Both the position numbers and the translations under genes were made by a program. Below are positions 53,115 to 62,700 of a stretch of DNA of 64,000 nt, piece by piece. This DNA is from an uncultured Acidobacteriaceae bacterium (GTDB lineage Bacteria > Acidobacteriota > Terriglobia > Terriglobales > Acidobacteriaceae), in assembly GCA_903904755.1 (NCBI GenBank), contig CAIVDV010000009.1:248001-312000 (forward strand), given 5' to 3'. Within the stretch, counting starts at the first letter, position 1, and every line of letters starts with the position of its first letter. Under the pieces are notes generated by a model. The model was not told the DNA's origin and searched no databases. It was given only the letters and a program-made list of their open reading frames with translations.

Positions 53115-53468
53115 ATGACCGCCGAATCGCCGCTCCTGAGCTTTCCCCCTCGAGCAGTCCGCTGGCTCGGCGATATTCTGCTCGAAATCGGCTTCGCCCT
53201 CGTGATGCTCTATTGGGTTGGGATGGCAATTGAGATCGGCTCGCACATCATCTCAGGCGGTTTCGATTCTGCCGTTGCGTGGCTGCAGCAAATCGGCGGC
53301 TCTCCGCCCCAGGTTACCGCTGGTCCAGATCGAATCTCGGCACTGGTCACCCAGTTGCAGAGTGACCGGTGGTTTTGGATTCGCTTTGCTACAGGGGAAA
53401 CGGTTCTGATCGCCATCAGCTGGGGCATCATTGCCCTCAGACTGCGCAAAACCCGCAGCGGCCGCTAA
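53115..53468 (+). CDS. Small membrane protein of unknown function
   Basis: The 117-residue product has two hydrophobic segments (about 20-42, and 93-110 just before a basic RLRKTRSGR tail). A periplasm-sized loop of about 50 residues lies between them. No family is recognised. It is divergent from the HAD gene and shares a 78-base intergenic region. The downstream gap to 53651 holds no further gene. Confidence 0.55.
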   Translation: MTAESPLLSFPPRAVRWLGDILLEIGFALVMLYWVGMAIEIGSHIISGGFDSAVAWLQQIGGSPPQVTAGPDRISALVTQLQSDRWFWIRFATGETVLIAISWGIIALRLRKTRSGR

Positions 53469-53651
53469 AGGCCGAATCTGCCTCTCCCCGGCACACTCCC
53501 GCCCGAACTGCCCCAATTTCGGACACACCCGCACCCGGATTCCCGCCACTCCGTAATCTGGCGCACGCGGACCACTGAGCCTACTATCGGCACAGGTGAA
53601 AAGAACTTGAGAGCTTTCTCAAAAAAACTTTCACCCCCTCAGGAGCCGCCC

Positions 53652-53903
53652 ATGGAAACCCGCCTGCAACCCGCCGAAAGCTTCGACATCAGCCCACGAT
53701 TCCGGCGCAGCATGGAAGAGCGCATCGCCCGGCTGGAGCGCGACGCCGCCTGCGACGAGCTGATGCTCAACCACCTCATCCATCCAGACCACCACCGACG
53801 CCATCGCCGCCTGGTCGCCGTACAACGGGCCGAAGCCCTGCGCATGCGCATCTTCCTCGACCGCGCCCGCACCCGTCTTCCCCGCCCGCTCATCGAAATC
53901 TAG
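53652..53903 (+). CDS. Small basic helical protein of unknown function
   Basis: The ATG at 53652 after CAGGAG gives 83 residues rich in Arg, His, Leu and Glu. The composition predicts two helices (about 18-40 and 50-75) with a DHHRRHRR patch at 51-58. No signal peptide, metal cluster or known domain is seen. Its length, ribosome-binding site and normal codon use make it a plausible real gene. Confidence 0.45.
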   Translation: METRLQPAESFDISPRFRRSMEERIARLERDAACDELMLNHLIHPDHHRRHRRLVAVQRAEALRMRIFLDRARTRLPRPLIEI

Positions 53904-54061
53904 GCTCTCGACTTTTCCCCGCAGCCGGTCCTTCGCTCCCTGCAACGACCGGCTGCGTCTTTCTTTGACCGTGCCTCAGAATGCTGATACCGTTGCTCCA
54001 CTCTTTACTCCACCGGTCCCCACGGTTTCAGCAGCTCCTTCACCCCTTGAGGTACAAAGCT

Positions 54062-54481
54062 ATGCAGGCGGTCCCTTCCACATTTCTGCGGCAGCTCGCT
54101 CTTGTGCTCTGCCTCACCCTCTTCGGTAACAGCATCGGCTTCGCAGCGCCAAAGCTCAGGGAAGCCCCGACCGTCCAGAACCAACTCCAGCACCACGGTC
54201 TCGGGAAGCAGGTGCGCATCGTCCGCGCAGACGGCACCCAGATCAAGGGCACAATCACAACCCTGAATGACGCGGACTTCCGTCTCGCCCCCAAAAAAGG
54301 CGCTCCCGTCACCATCGCCTACGCCGATGTGAAGGAAGTGCACGGCCCCGGTCTTTCCACCGGAGCCAAGGTAGGCATTGGCATCCTCTGCGTCGTTGGC
54401 GTGGTTGTCATCGCGGGCGTCATCTACTGGAAGACCCACCCGATCCTCGGCGATATCAAGATTTCGGGCCCGCTCTCTTAG
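54062..54481 (+). CDS. Exported or membrane protein with LSm-like beta segment
   Basis: The start at 54062 (TGAGG upstream) gives 139 residues: an N-terminal hydrophobic segment (about 10-30), a beta-rich stretch VRIVRADGTQIKGTITTLNDADFRL that looks like an SH3/LSm-type barrel, and a second hydrophobic segment (about 103-122) near the C-terminus. The second segment could be a membrane anchor. I know this combination from acidobacterial hypothetical proteins. The function is unknown. Confidence 0.6.
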   Translation: MQAVPSTFLRQLALVLCLTLFGNSIGFAAPKLREAPTVQNQLQHHGLGKQVRIVRADGTQIKGTITTLNDADFRLAPKKGAPVTIAYADVKEVHGPGLSTGAKVGIGILCVVGVVVIAGVIYWKTHPILGDIKISGPLS

Positions 54482-54498
54482 CGAGCCAACCCGCGCCG

Positions 54499-54966
54499 CT
54501 AAAGCTCCAGCTTCACCTTGCTGCCAAATCCCTGCATGTTGTCGATGAGCCGGGCCCAGTGCGGGCGGAAGCGATAGAGCCTGCTTCCGGCGATGACTGC
54601 GGCAAATTCGTCGCCCAGCCCATATCGCTCGCGGAAGCCCACCACCAGCGCTTCCCGTTCCAGATTGTCCACTGTCTGGCACACTCCGCGCATCTGCACC
54701 CCGGCAATCTCCCGCCAGGCAAACGTTGGCCGGAATACGGATACCGCAGCCTGCGGCTCCGCCAGCAGATCCCGGCTGTGCTGGGTATCGGCAGAGGAAA
54801 GCCACAGCAGCTCAAGCCCCTCCGTCACCAGATAAAACAGCGGCGCGGAGTGGACTTCCCCCTCCGCGCCCCTGGTCGAAAGTACCAGCGTGCTCTGGGT
54901 TTGCAGAAACTCGTACACCTTGCGGATGGTCTCTTCCCTGCCTGCGGTTGCCGCTGTATTTGCCAT
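54499..54966 (-). CDS. Pyridoxamine 5'-phosphate oxidase-like (split-barrel flavin) protein
   Basis: The start at 54966, with AGGAGG ideally placed, gives 155 residues of the PNPOx-like split barrel. Visible segments are TQSTLVLSTRGAEGEVHSAPLFYLV, ELLWLSSADTQHSRDL, and SRLYRFRPHWARLIDN at the C-terminus. Such proteins bind FMN or F420, or heme in the HugZ group. The cofactor is not decided by the motifs seen. It lies 65 bases downstream of the tannase gene on the same strand and may be cotranscribed. Confidence 0.8.
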   Translation of the reverse strand: MANTAATAGREETIRKVYEFLQTQSTLVLSTRGAEGEVHSAPLFYLVTEGLELLWLSSADTQHSRDLLAEPQAAVSVFRPTFAWREIAGVQMRGVCQTVDNLEREALVVGFRERYGLGDEFAAVIAGSRLYRFRPHWARLIDNMQGFGSKVKLEL

Positions 54967-55031
54967 GCCGGCCTCCTGTTGCCAATGCCTGGATTGCGCA
55001 GCACCATTGTCGCAGAGACAGGCCAACCCCG

Positions 55032-56927
55032 CTAGGGTTCCGGTGTCGCCGAGCAGCTCAGCTCCTGTCCCTTGCCCGTACACCACTGCTCGTAGTGCGG
55101 TGTAAAGAACTTCGCGCCCAGCCACTCCAGCCGTGCCGGGTCAACTGGCTCCGCCGCTCCCTTCACGAAGCTGGCCGCGTCGTCCATGCTGCCCGTACCC
55201 ACATACTTCGCCACGTAGGGGTACGGATACACCGGCCGCGTACGGTCCAGCTTGCCGGGCTGCCCACCTCCCGGCCCACCAGGTCCACCGGGTCCCATCG
55301 CATCCATCGGAGGCATTTGGCCCACAGGCCCACCAGCGCCCATCGGCGGCATCCCACCGCCCGGACCACCGGGGCCCCCGGGGCCCATCGGCGGCAGCAT
55401 CGGTCCACCCGGCGCATTCCCCGGCAACCCGTTCAGCGGCCCACGCGCCGCGCGCGCCGTGTGCGAAGCCACCAGTGCCTCCGGTGCCTTGCCCCCTTCC
55501 ACCCAGCCGGCTATCGCCGCCATCAGCGGAAAATCAAACGGCCCCTCGCCATCCCCGCAGTGGTAGCCGCCGGGGAAGAGATACAGCCGCGCAAATCCGT
55601 CCACCTTTTCAGCACCCATCACCTGCCGCATCGCCGTGTAATAGGCCACCGTGTTCAGCGGAGAAATATGCTGGTCGGCATACCCATGCCACAAGATCAG
55701 CTTGCCCCCCACCGCCTGAAACGCGCTCAAATCCGGGTCCGTCGCGTCATACAGCGAGTGCAGTTTGGTCGTTGCCTCAAAGTTCTCTTTGGTCAGCGCC
55801 AGATCCTTCAGCGTATAGCTCGCCGGCGGGTCCACCGCATACACCAGGTGCTTCAGCGCGCTCAGGCTTGCCCCCTGGCTCATCACGCTCGTCCCGCCCG
55901 GCGGGGGAATCTCCACCCCGGCCCACGCCAGCTCCGAGCCCGGCAAGGGGCCGCTCAACACCAGCTTGTTTCCAGCCGCGTCATGCGCCCCGGCATAAAT
56001 CTCCCGGGCCGCGACCACCTGCGCCTGCGTCAGGCACATCGCCGCATCCTCTCCCGGCTTGCATTCGGTCACCGCGGGGTCAAAGGGGCACGCCAGCGGA
56101 TTGCTGATCAGCCCGTCCTTCAACCCATCCGCCGCGTCGCACGCTTCCAGCGCCGCCCGGTGCAGAATCGGCAGCTTGTCAGCCGTCAGCACAAACTTGC
56201 CCTCCGCGTCCTGGTTCGCGATTACGTTGTAGCCGTGGTAGAAGGTGTTCTGCGTTGTAAAGTTCATCGCCGGCGCGCCCGCCGTGATGCCGTTGAAGTC
56301 CTTCGGGAAGCGCTCAGCCTCCATCAGCGCCTCCCGCCCTCCATCGGAGCAACCCGCAAAATACGAGTACTTCGGCCCCTGCCCGTAATAGGCCGCCGTC
56401 AGTGCCTTGGCCGCCAGCGCCGTCACATGCACCCCGCGGTAAGCAAAATCCACCCGCGCCTGATAATCCCGAGAGCCCCAGCCGCCGTCGTCCCCCATCC
56501 CGCCCTGGTGCCCCATGTCGGTTGAGGCCAGCACCACCTCGCCGTTGGTCGCCGGAGCGCACCCCTGCTCGTGGTCCAGCCGGATGCTCGACTGCCCGCA
56601 CAGCCCGCCGCAGCCGGTCTGCACCAACCGCTGCGTCCACCGCGCCAGCGGCAACCGCACCTCAAACCGAATCGCCGGCTCAACATATCCGGTCACATCG
56701 CAATACGCCGCAGGCTTGCCATCCGTAACTGCCTTTGCTGCAGTAATATGCGCCGCCGCACCCACCGCCGGGCTGATATCCACCCCGGCCAGCTTCTCGC
56801 ATGCCGTCACAGGCGCAACCACCGGCAGATTCGCCGGTGCACCCATTTGTGCCACTGCCGGGGCCATCCAAAGTCCCGAAACCAGAATTGCAAAAGTAAG
56901 GAAAAAATGCCGCTTCCAGGAAGTCAT
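55032..56927 (-). CDS. Tannase/feruloyl esterase-family hydrolase with Gly/Pro-rich insertion
   Basis: The 631-residue secreted enzyme has a signal peptide (cleavage near PAVAQ, 23-27). The alpha/beta-hydrolase core has the nucleophile motif GCSDGGR near 193-199, Asp in YADQH and catalytic His in GGYHCGDG. Paired cysteines fit the CS-D-HC type. Tannases split galloyl or feruloyl esters of plant polyphenols or polysaccharides. A Gly/Pro/Met-rich stretch (496-558, 55254-55442) with near-duplicate PGGPGGPGGG blocks interrupts the C-terminal part just before RPVYPYP. A peptide linker is the likely role. The organism probably uses it on plant material. Confidence 0.9.
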   Translation of the reverse strand: MTSWKRHFFLTFAILVSGLWMAPAVAQMGAPANLPVVAPVTACEKLAGVDISPAVGAAAHITAAKAVTDGKPAAYCDVTGYVEPAIRFEVRLPLARWTQRLVQTGCGGLCGQSSIRLDHEQGCAPATNGEVVLASTDMGHQGGMGDDGGWGSRDYQARVDFAYRGVHVTALAAKALTAAYYGQGPKYSYFAGCSDGGREALMEAERFPKDFNGITAGAPAMNFTTQNTFYHGYNVIANQDAEGKFVLTADKLPILHRAALEACDAADGLKDGLISNPLACPFDPAVTECKPGEDAAMCLTQAQVVAAREIYAGAHDAAGNKLVLSGPLPGSELAWAGVEIPPPGGTSVMSQGASLSALKHLVYAVDPPASYTLKDLALTKENFEATTKLHSLYDATDPDLSAFQAVGGKLILWHGYADQHISPLNTVAYYTAMRQVMGAEKVDGFARLYLFPGGYHCGDGEGPFDFPLMAAIAGWVEGGKAPEALVASHTARAARGPLNGLPGNAPGGPMLPPMGPGGPGGPGGGMPPMGAGGPVGQMPPMDAMGPGGPGGPGGGQPGKLDRTRPVYPYPYVAKYVGTGSMDDAASFVKGAAEPVDPARLEWLGAKFFTPHYEQWCTGKGQELSCSATPEP

Positions 56928-57111
56928 CGTGCGAACTCCTCAATTGATTGCGGGCGCAGGCGCTCCATGCGGCGCGCCGGGCGCTCTCTGTTCAAAGGAC
57001 GAGCCCCGCGCACACTTGGACCCACCGCGACGAAAGAAATGCGCCCCAAGGCCGCTCGCGCAGCCGGCTTCGCTCACCTGAATTGTCAGAGTTTGCCAGG
57101 GATAATGGATT

Positions 57112-57187
57112 TGGAGCACCGGGCGGGAATTGAACCCGCGAATACTGATTTTGCAGACCAGCGCGTTAGCCACTTCGCCACCGGTGC
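57112..57187 (-). tRNA. tRNA-Cys (anticodon GCA), CCA encoded
   Basis: The 76-base gene folds into a cloverleaf. The acceptor GCACCGG/CCGGTGC is perfect, and the anticodon stem CTGGT/ATCAG encloses loop CTGCAAA with anticodon GCA. The T-arm is GCGGG TTCAATT CCCGC. The discriminator base is U (position 73), as expected for Cys, and CCA is encoded. It lies downstream of a terminator that ends a separate upstream RNA. Confidence 0.97.
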
Positions 57188-57264
57188 CCTTTGCGTCAGC
57201 AGGTGGTCATCCCTTGACCCAACCCTGCCCACGTTTCCTGCCTTGCCGCAATCCCCACGGCCAA

Positions 57265-57443
57265 TAAAAAACCCACCTCGCTGATTTGCGGGTGGGTCGT
57301 GGAGTTTCGAACTCTCTGCGCTTCGCTTTGCCTAGCTACACGCCCCGCCGCTCTGCTTGGTATGGCAGAGACAGCAACAGACGGTCTGGAAGTCAAAGGT
57401 ACGCATACAATCGAATCTCGTCACCGGGTCTTTCCCAGTAAGT
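57265..57443 (-). ncRNA. Candidate noncoding RNA of about 180 bases, unassigned
   Basis: A promoter with consensus-like boxes, a terminator with T-run and no plausible protein frame define a transcript of about 178 bases on the minus strand, ending 77 bases before tRNA-Cys. Local hairpins include ACTGGG/CCCGGT (57423-57439) and CTCTGC/GCAGAG (57351-57370). A T-loop-like TTCGAAA (57305-57311), and a GGGGCGT/ACGACCC pairing (6 of 7 pairs, 57340-57346 with 57294-57300), give a tRNA-like but anticodon-less end. It may be a 6S-type RNA, a tRNA-derived relic or something new. Confidence 0.5.
57266..57297 (-). terminator. Rho-independent terminator of the candidate RNA
   Basis: On the minus strand ACCCACC and GGTGGGT form a 7-bp stem with a 13-base loop, followed by TTTTT. 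It lies between the RNA candidate and tRNA-Cys. Confidence 0.75.
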
Positions 57444-57449
57444 TCTCCT

Positions 57450-57478
57450 AGACTATGGTCTTACCCCGAAAATGTCAA
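57450..57478 (-). promoter_or_regulatory. Promoter with near-consensus boxes for the candidate RNA
   Basis: On the minus strand TTGACA (57473-57478) is the exact -35 consensus. It is separated by 17 bases from TAGTCT (57450-57455). The -35 box overlaps the 3' end of plsC. This is a strong housekeeping-type promoter pointing at the RNA. Confidence 0.65.
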
Positions 57479-58278
57479 CCCTGCGCAACCATTTCGCGCG
57501 CCCCGGCGTCCTTCGCAGGATTCCGCTCGCCCCCATTTTCCCGAATCAGCTGCTCAATCGCATCCTTCAACTCCGCCGTCAGTGCATCCACATCCCGCAT
57601 CGTCCGGCCCACGGTCGAAATCGCCTTGCCCGCCACCAGCTTCATCGGCGCCGGGTAAAAATGATGCGTGTGAATCGGCAGCAGGTCATAGACGCCAATC
57701 AGCGCCAGCGGCACCAGCGGCACCTGCGCCCGAATCGCCAGGAACGTCGCCCCGTTCATGAACGGCTGCACTTCCCCGTCCGGCGTCCGTCCGCCCTCAG
57801 GAAACACAAAAATCGGCATCCCCGCCTTCAGCGCCTTCACGCCGACACTCAGGCTCGAAACCGTCGCCCGCGGATTCGCCGTATCAATCGGAATCTGCCC
57901 GGACCGGCTCAGATACCACCCGATAAACGGCACCCTCCACAACTCGATCTTCGCCAGAATCCGGAACTGGTTGGGCAGCGAGCTGAACACCACCGGCGTA
58001 TCCATGTACGAGGTGTGGTTCGCCGCATACACCACCGGCCCCGCGGCGTGCAAATGCTCCGCGCCTACCACCGTCAGCCGCGCTCCCGAGGCCCACACCG
58101 CTAACCGCGCCCACGTCTGCGCAATCCGGTGCTGCGCCCGGCCGCTCTTGTCCACCAGCGAAACCAGCAGCGAAACACTGCCGCAGGCCGCCGTGGCAAC
58201 CCCGAAAAACGGCGCCTGCACCAGGTTGCTCATCAGACGCCGCAGCAGCGGCAATGGGTTGGGCCTATGCAGAATCAT
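57475..58278 (-). CDS. plsC: 1-acyl-sn-glycerol-3-phosphate acyltransferase
   Basis: The 267-residue membrane-associated enzyme acylates lysophosphatidic acid to phosphatidic acid in phospholipid synthesis. The catalytic HX4D motif NHTSYMD (about 90-96) and the substrate motif FPEGGR (about 158-163) are intact. A hydrophobic N-terminal anchor lies at about 20-45. The gene overlaps folC by 4 bases (ATGA), so the two are translationally coupled. The last bases carry a -35 box for a downstream RNA promoter. Confidence 0.93.
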   Translation of the reverse strand: MILHRPNPLPLLRRLMSNLVQAPFFGVATAACGSVSLLVSLVDKSGRAQHRIAQTWARLAVWASGARLTVVGAEHLHAAGPVVYAANHTSYMDTPVVFSSLPNQFRILAKIELWRVPFIGWYLSRSGQIPIDTANPRATVSSLSVGVKALKAGMPIFVFPEGGRTPDGEVQPFMNGATFLAIRAQVPLVPLALIGVYDLLPIHTHHFYPAPMKLVAGKAISTVGRTMRDVDALTAELKDAIEQLIRENGGERNPAKDAGAREMVAQG

Positions 58279-59645
58279 CCCTTTGCGTCGTCCCCCGCTT
58301 CGCCCGTCTTCACCTGCTCCAGCAACTTGTGCCGCGCCTCGCCCACCAGGTACACTGACCCGCTCACCACCACCCGGCCCGTCGGCGTCAACTCCCTCGC
58401 CAGCTCAAGCGCCTCGGCCACGGAACTCGTCGCCCGCGCCGGCACGCCGGTCGCCTCGGCCGCCGCCAGCAGTTCCTCCACCCGCGTCGCCCGCGCCGAG
58501 TGCACCGGCGCCAGCACCACACGCTCAAACAAGGGAAACAGAATCTGCGCCATCTCCCGCAGCGGCTTGTCCCGCAGGCACGCAAACACAAGCGTCTGCG
58601 CCTCGCCATCCCTGGCCGTTGCCGACAGTGCCGCCCGCAGCGCCCACGCGCCCGCCGGGTTGTGCGCCACATCCAGCACCCACTCCAGCCCACCGGCCCT
58701 CAGCCGCTCCATCCGCCCCGGCCACACCGTCTGGCGAATCCCTCGCTCAATCGCAGCCGCTCTCATCGGGAACCGCCCATCGCCACCCAACTCCACCGCC
58801 GCGGCAATCGCCAGCGCCAGGTTGCGATGCTGGTGCGTGCCCATCAGCGGCGACTCCACGCAAATCTCCTCGCCCAGCACCGCCAGCGCATACGCCCCGT
58901 CCGCCCCGGCGCTCATGCCCGGCATAAACTCCACCGCGCTCACCCCGCGCACGCCCAGCTCGGTCGCCACTTCGCCAATCGCCTGGTTCGCTTCAGGATG
59001 CTGCGGCAGCGTAACCAGCACACCGTTCTCCCGCAGAATTCCCGCCTTCTCCCGCGCAATCGCGCCAATCGTGTCTCCCAGCCACTCCTGGTGGTCCAGC
59101 GAAATATCGGTAATCACGCTCAGCAGCGGCTCCACAATGTTGGTTGCGTCCAGCCGCCCGCCCATGCCCACTTCCAGCACCGCCAGCTCCACCCGCTGCT
59201 CGGCAAAATACACAAACGCCAGCGCCGTCAGCAGCTCAAAATAGCTGGGCAGCCCCGGAAGCTCCCCGCTTTGCACAAGCGCCTGCGCCTGGTCGTGGAC
59301 GCGAAAATAGATGCGCGCAAAATCCTCATCGGAAATCTCGGCCAGTGCCGTCTCTCCCGCCGCGCCCAACCGCACCCGCTCGTTCACCCGTTCCAGATGC
59401 GGCGAGGTATACAGCCCGGTGCGAATGCCCGCAGCCTGCGCAATCGCGGCCAGCGTCGAGGCCGTCGAGCCCTTGCCGTTGGTGCCGGCAATCAACACGG
59501 CGGGGAACTGGCTCTGCGGATTGCCCAGCGCACGGCACAGTACCCCAATCTCATGCAGCGTAAACTTGCGCCGCTCCTGCCCCGGCGCGGTAAACAGCTC
59601 GGGAATCAACTTGTTCAGGTTCTCAATGGCGGCGGAGTAGGACAT
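58275..59645 (-). CDS. folC: Folylpolyglutamate synthase/dihydrofolate synthase
   Basis: The 456-residue cytosolic enzyme adds glutamates to folates and may join glutamate to dihydropteroate. The N-terminal Mur-ligase-like domain has the ATP loop VLIAGTNGKGSTAST (about 50-64), TGLYTSPHL, a central ITDISLDHQEWLG, and the C-terminal Mur-ligase domain with DVAHNPAGA. The length is normal. Its stop overlaps the plsC start by 4 bases. It is probably the first gene of a folC-plsC operon. Confidence 0.94.
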   Translation of the reverse strand: MSYSAAIENLNKLIPELFTAPGQERRKFTLHEIGVLCRALGNPQSQFPAVLIAGTNGKGSTASTLAAIAQAAGIRTGLYTSPHLERVNERVRLGAAGETALAEISDEDFARIYFRVHDQAQALVQSGELPGLPSYFELLTALAFVYFAEQRVELAVLEVGMGGRLDATNIVEPLLSVITDISLDHQEWLGDTIGAIAREKAGILRENGVLVTLPQHPEANQAIGEVATELGVRGVSAVEFMPGMSAGADGAYALAVLGEEICVESPLMGTHQHRNLALAIAAAVELGGDGRFPMRAAAIERGIRQTVWPGRMERLRAGGLEWVLDVAHNPAGAWALRAALSATARDGEAQTLVFACLRDKPLREMAQILFPLFERVVLAPVHSARATRVEELLAAAEATGVPARATSSVAEALELARELTPTGRVVVSGSVYLVGEARHKLLEQVKTGEAGDDAKG

Positions 59646-59738
59646 CTCAGCTTCTATTGTAGGGGAACCAGTATCTCCGCATCCGCCCGCCCCCCGCCCG
59701 CCGCTGGATTATTCGCCCCAGCCTTCTGCGAAAGAGAA

Positions 59739-59766
59739 AGGCCGCCACCCGCGGGGGTGACGGCCT
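59739..59766 (-). terminator. Rho-independent terminator after the TonB-dependent receptor
   Basis: On the minus strand AGGCCG-TCACCC pairs with GGGTGG-CGGCCT around CCGC (one mismatch), followed by TTCTCTTTC. It lies 21 bases after the receptor stop codon. Confidence 0.8.
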
Positions 59767-59787
59767 CATTCTTTTCCTGCCCGGAAG

Positions 59788-62700
59788 TTAGAAGGTGAAC
59801 TTCGCTTCCAGTTCGGTGTTACGGTTGCCGCCCTTGTACGCCAGAGTGGCATTGTAGGAACTCACGTCGTTCGATCCACCCAGGTTCAGGTAGGTGTTGG
59901 CGTGGTTGAAGACGTTGATAAAGGTGCCGCTCAGCTTCAGACCAAAGCGCTCGTGGATTTTGATGTCCTTCGAGAGCTTGAAGTCTTCGCCCCATGCGCC
60001 AGGGCCCATGTACGAGTTTCTGCGGTCCATGTTGGTCACGAATCCACCGGTCAGGGCGTTGGTGCCCAGAATCGGCATATCCGAAGTGCCAGAGTAGGGG
60101 TTGACCTGCTCGTTGTAGAGGCCGCTGAAGTCGCTGCCATCCGCGTTCAGGTAGTCAGGCAGATCCTGGTACGAATAGGTATTCGGACCATAGAGGCCGC
60201 TGATGTCCTTCAGGTTGCCGTTCTTCTTCGGAGCCTTCCCGACGAAGCTGGCACGCGGGCAAACCGTCCAGGCAAGACCGCAATCGAAGATGGTGTACGG
60301 GTTGCCGGTGCTGGCAGTGAACGTGGTGCCAAGGTTCCAGTCGGCAAGGACGGTCTTCTCGAGCGTGTTGCTGTGCTTGAAGAAGGGCTCATCCCAGGCC
60401 ACGGAAGCCGTCAAACGATGACGAACATCAAAGTCCGAGTCGCCACGATCCAGCGCGTGGTTGTACGGATCCAGGTAGCCCAGAACCAGGCCACCGCCAG
60501 CGGTGTTGCTGCTGTCGCTGAAGGTCGAGCTGGTGTTGTCAATCGAGTGGCCGATGGTGTAGTTCGCCGTCGCGGAAAGTCCGGTCTGGTGAAGGTTGTT
60601 GGTGCGAACGCCGAAGTTCACGCTCTCGTAGTAGCTGTCGCCATCCGCGCCGCGCCAGTTGATGTTCGAGTACTGCAGGTTGGTGCGGTTCGAGAAGTTC
60701 GCATCACCAAGGTAGTTGCCGCCGGTGAACTGACGGTTCAGGTTGGCGATGGAGTAGTTATGGACACCGCGCGAACCAATGTATCCGATGGTGACCAGAG
60801 TCGACGGATCGAGCTGATGCTCGAGCGTCAGGTTCCAGTTCTCAGCATAGGAAGGCTTGATCTTCGGGTCAACCGCGCGCAGCGTCGTGTTGGGCAGCGC
60901 AACCATGCCTGTGCCCGTACCGAAGACATTCAGGTTGTTGTTGTTGATGGCGGTGCCGCTCGTCAGGGCAACCACAGCATAGTTCGGCGGATTCTGAATC
61001 ACGTTGAAGGTAACGTTGTTGAAGTTACGCTCGTAGCTCAGTGCGAAGCCGCCGCGGATGCTGTCCTTGCCGTTGCCAAAGATGTCATAGGCAAAACCTG
61101 CACGCGGGCCAAACTGCAGCAGGTTCAGGTTCCACATGCGGCCGTTCGGAGCCTTGTCGCGGGTCAGCACCTGGCCATTGCGGATGTCATCAAAGAGGTT
61201 GCCGCTGTTGGCCGGGAAGAAGTTCGCATCCAAACCTGCGCGCTGCGAGTGCTGGGGACCATAGATCTCCCAGCGAACGCCGGCGTTCACGGTCAGGCGA
61301 GTGGTTGCCTTGAAGGAATCGGAAACGTAGCCCGCGCCATCCTGGAAGCGGTTGCTGCGCGAGAAGTTCGGCGAAGTTGCCGGCAGGCTGATTTCGCAGT
61401 CAGGAGTAACCTGGTAGTTACCGCCCGCATCGCGAATGCAGGGATACACGCCATTCGGATTCAAAGCCACCGAGAGGTAGCCGAGGTTGCCGTCGATGAA
61501 GTTGACCAATGCGCCCTTGCTGGCCGTCTGCACCAGTGCGTCAATTGCGTTCTCGTAAGCACCGAAGATGCGGTTGTCCTTGATGAAGAGGAACTCGCCG
61601 CCGGCCTTGATGCTGTGCTTGCCCTTGATCCATTCCAGATCCTCACCCACCTGGATGAAGTTCTGCGGACCGCCGAAGGGAATTGCGCTGCCGGGGGTGG
61701 TGGCGTTGTAGCCCGGGAAGTACACCGTGCCCGAACCGATGGTGAATGCGCCGCCCGAGTTGATGTAGAGAGTCGGGCTCACCGGCTGTGCGCCCAACGG
61801 CTGCGAGTTATTGAAGCGGGTTCCGAGCAGCTTGGTGTTCGACACCAGGTTGTTCGTGAAGGAGTGGGTCAGCGAGATCAGACCGTTGTAGTTCTTCTGG
61901 GTCTGGCCCGTCGCGTAGCCGGCGTAGGGGCTGGCATTCACCGTACCCGCAAAGTCCAGCGAGTTCAACTGCGTGTAACGGAAGTAGACCGAGGTCTTCG
62001 GGCTGATCGTCCAGTCAACGCGGTTGAAGGTGTTCCAGGTGTTCTGCGGAGTGCCGCCGCCGGAGTCGCCGGGGTTCTGGAAGGCCACGGTGCCAAACAG
62101 CGGCGTGGTCAGAATTTCCGGGTGGTTGACAGCAATCTTCGGAATGTCCGACGTGAACTTGTTTTCGTCGAGCAAGTCCTGGCCCGTGTAGGTCTTGCCC
62201 GTCACCGGGTGAGACAGGGCGGCGCCGTAGGTCGAGAAGTACGACTGCATGTTGTCGGCAGACATCGAAATCAGGCCGGGCAGCGCAACTTCAGCAACCA
62301 GGGTCTGGGCGCTGCGTACGCGGGTCCATTCTGTGGCCGACGAGAAGAACAGCTTGTCCTTCTTGATGGGGCCGCCCAGGAAGTAACCGAACTGGTTGCG
62401 AACGTAACGCGACTTGGCGTTGGGAATGACACCCGCGGCAAACAGTGCGTTGTTGTTGAAGCCGGCCGACGCGAAGGTCGAGATACGGTTGTAGTCGTAT
62501 GCGTCGCCGTGGAAGCTGTTGGAACCCGACTTGGTCGAGACGTTCACAGCGCCGCCGGAGGCGCGGCCATACTCGGCACCCTGGCCGGCGATGACGACGC
62601 TGAACTCGGCCAGCGCATCTTCCGGAACAGACTGGCCAACGCCAACGCCGAAGAGATCGGTGTTTTCCGCACCGTCCATCAGAATGTCAACCGAAGCCGA

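Noticed and set aside
53036-53246. N-terminal extension of the HAD protein
   Set aside because: The extension has no family similarity and overlaps the divergent membrane-protein gene; the TTG at 53036 fits motif I spacing better.
57112-57187. A second tRNA overlapping or adjacent to tRNA-Cys
   Set aside because: The tRNA-like segment at 57294-57346 lacks an anticodon arm and has a weak T-stem, so it is not called as a tRNA.
57265-57443. Assignment of the small RNA as tmRNA
   Set aside because: The transcript is too short for a standard tmRNA, and no tag-coding frame or true acceptor/T-arm with CCA end was found.
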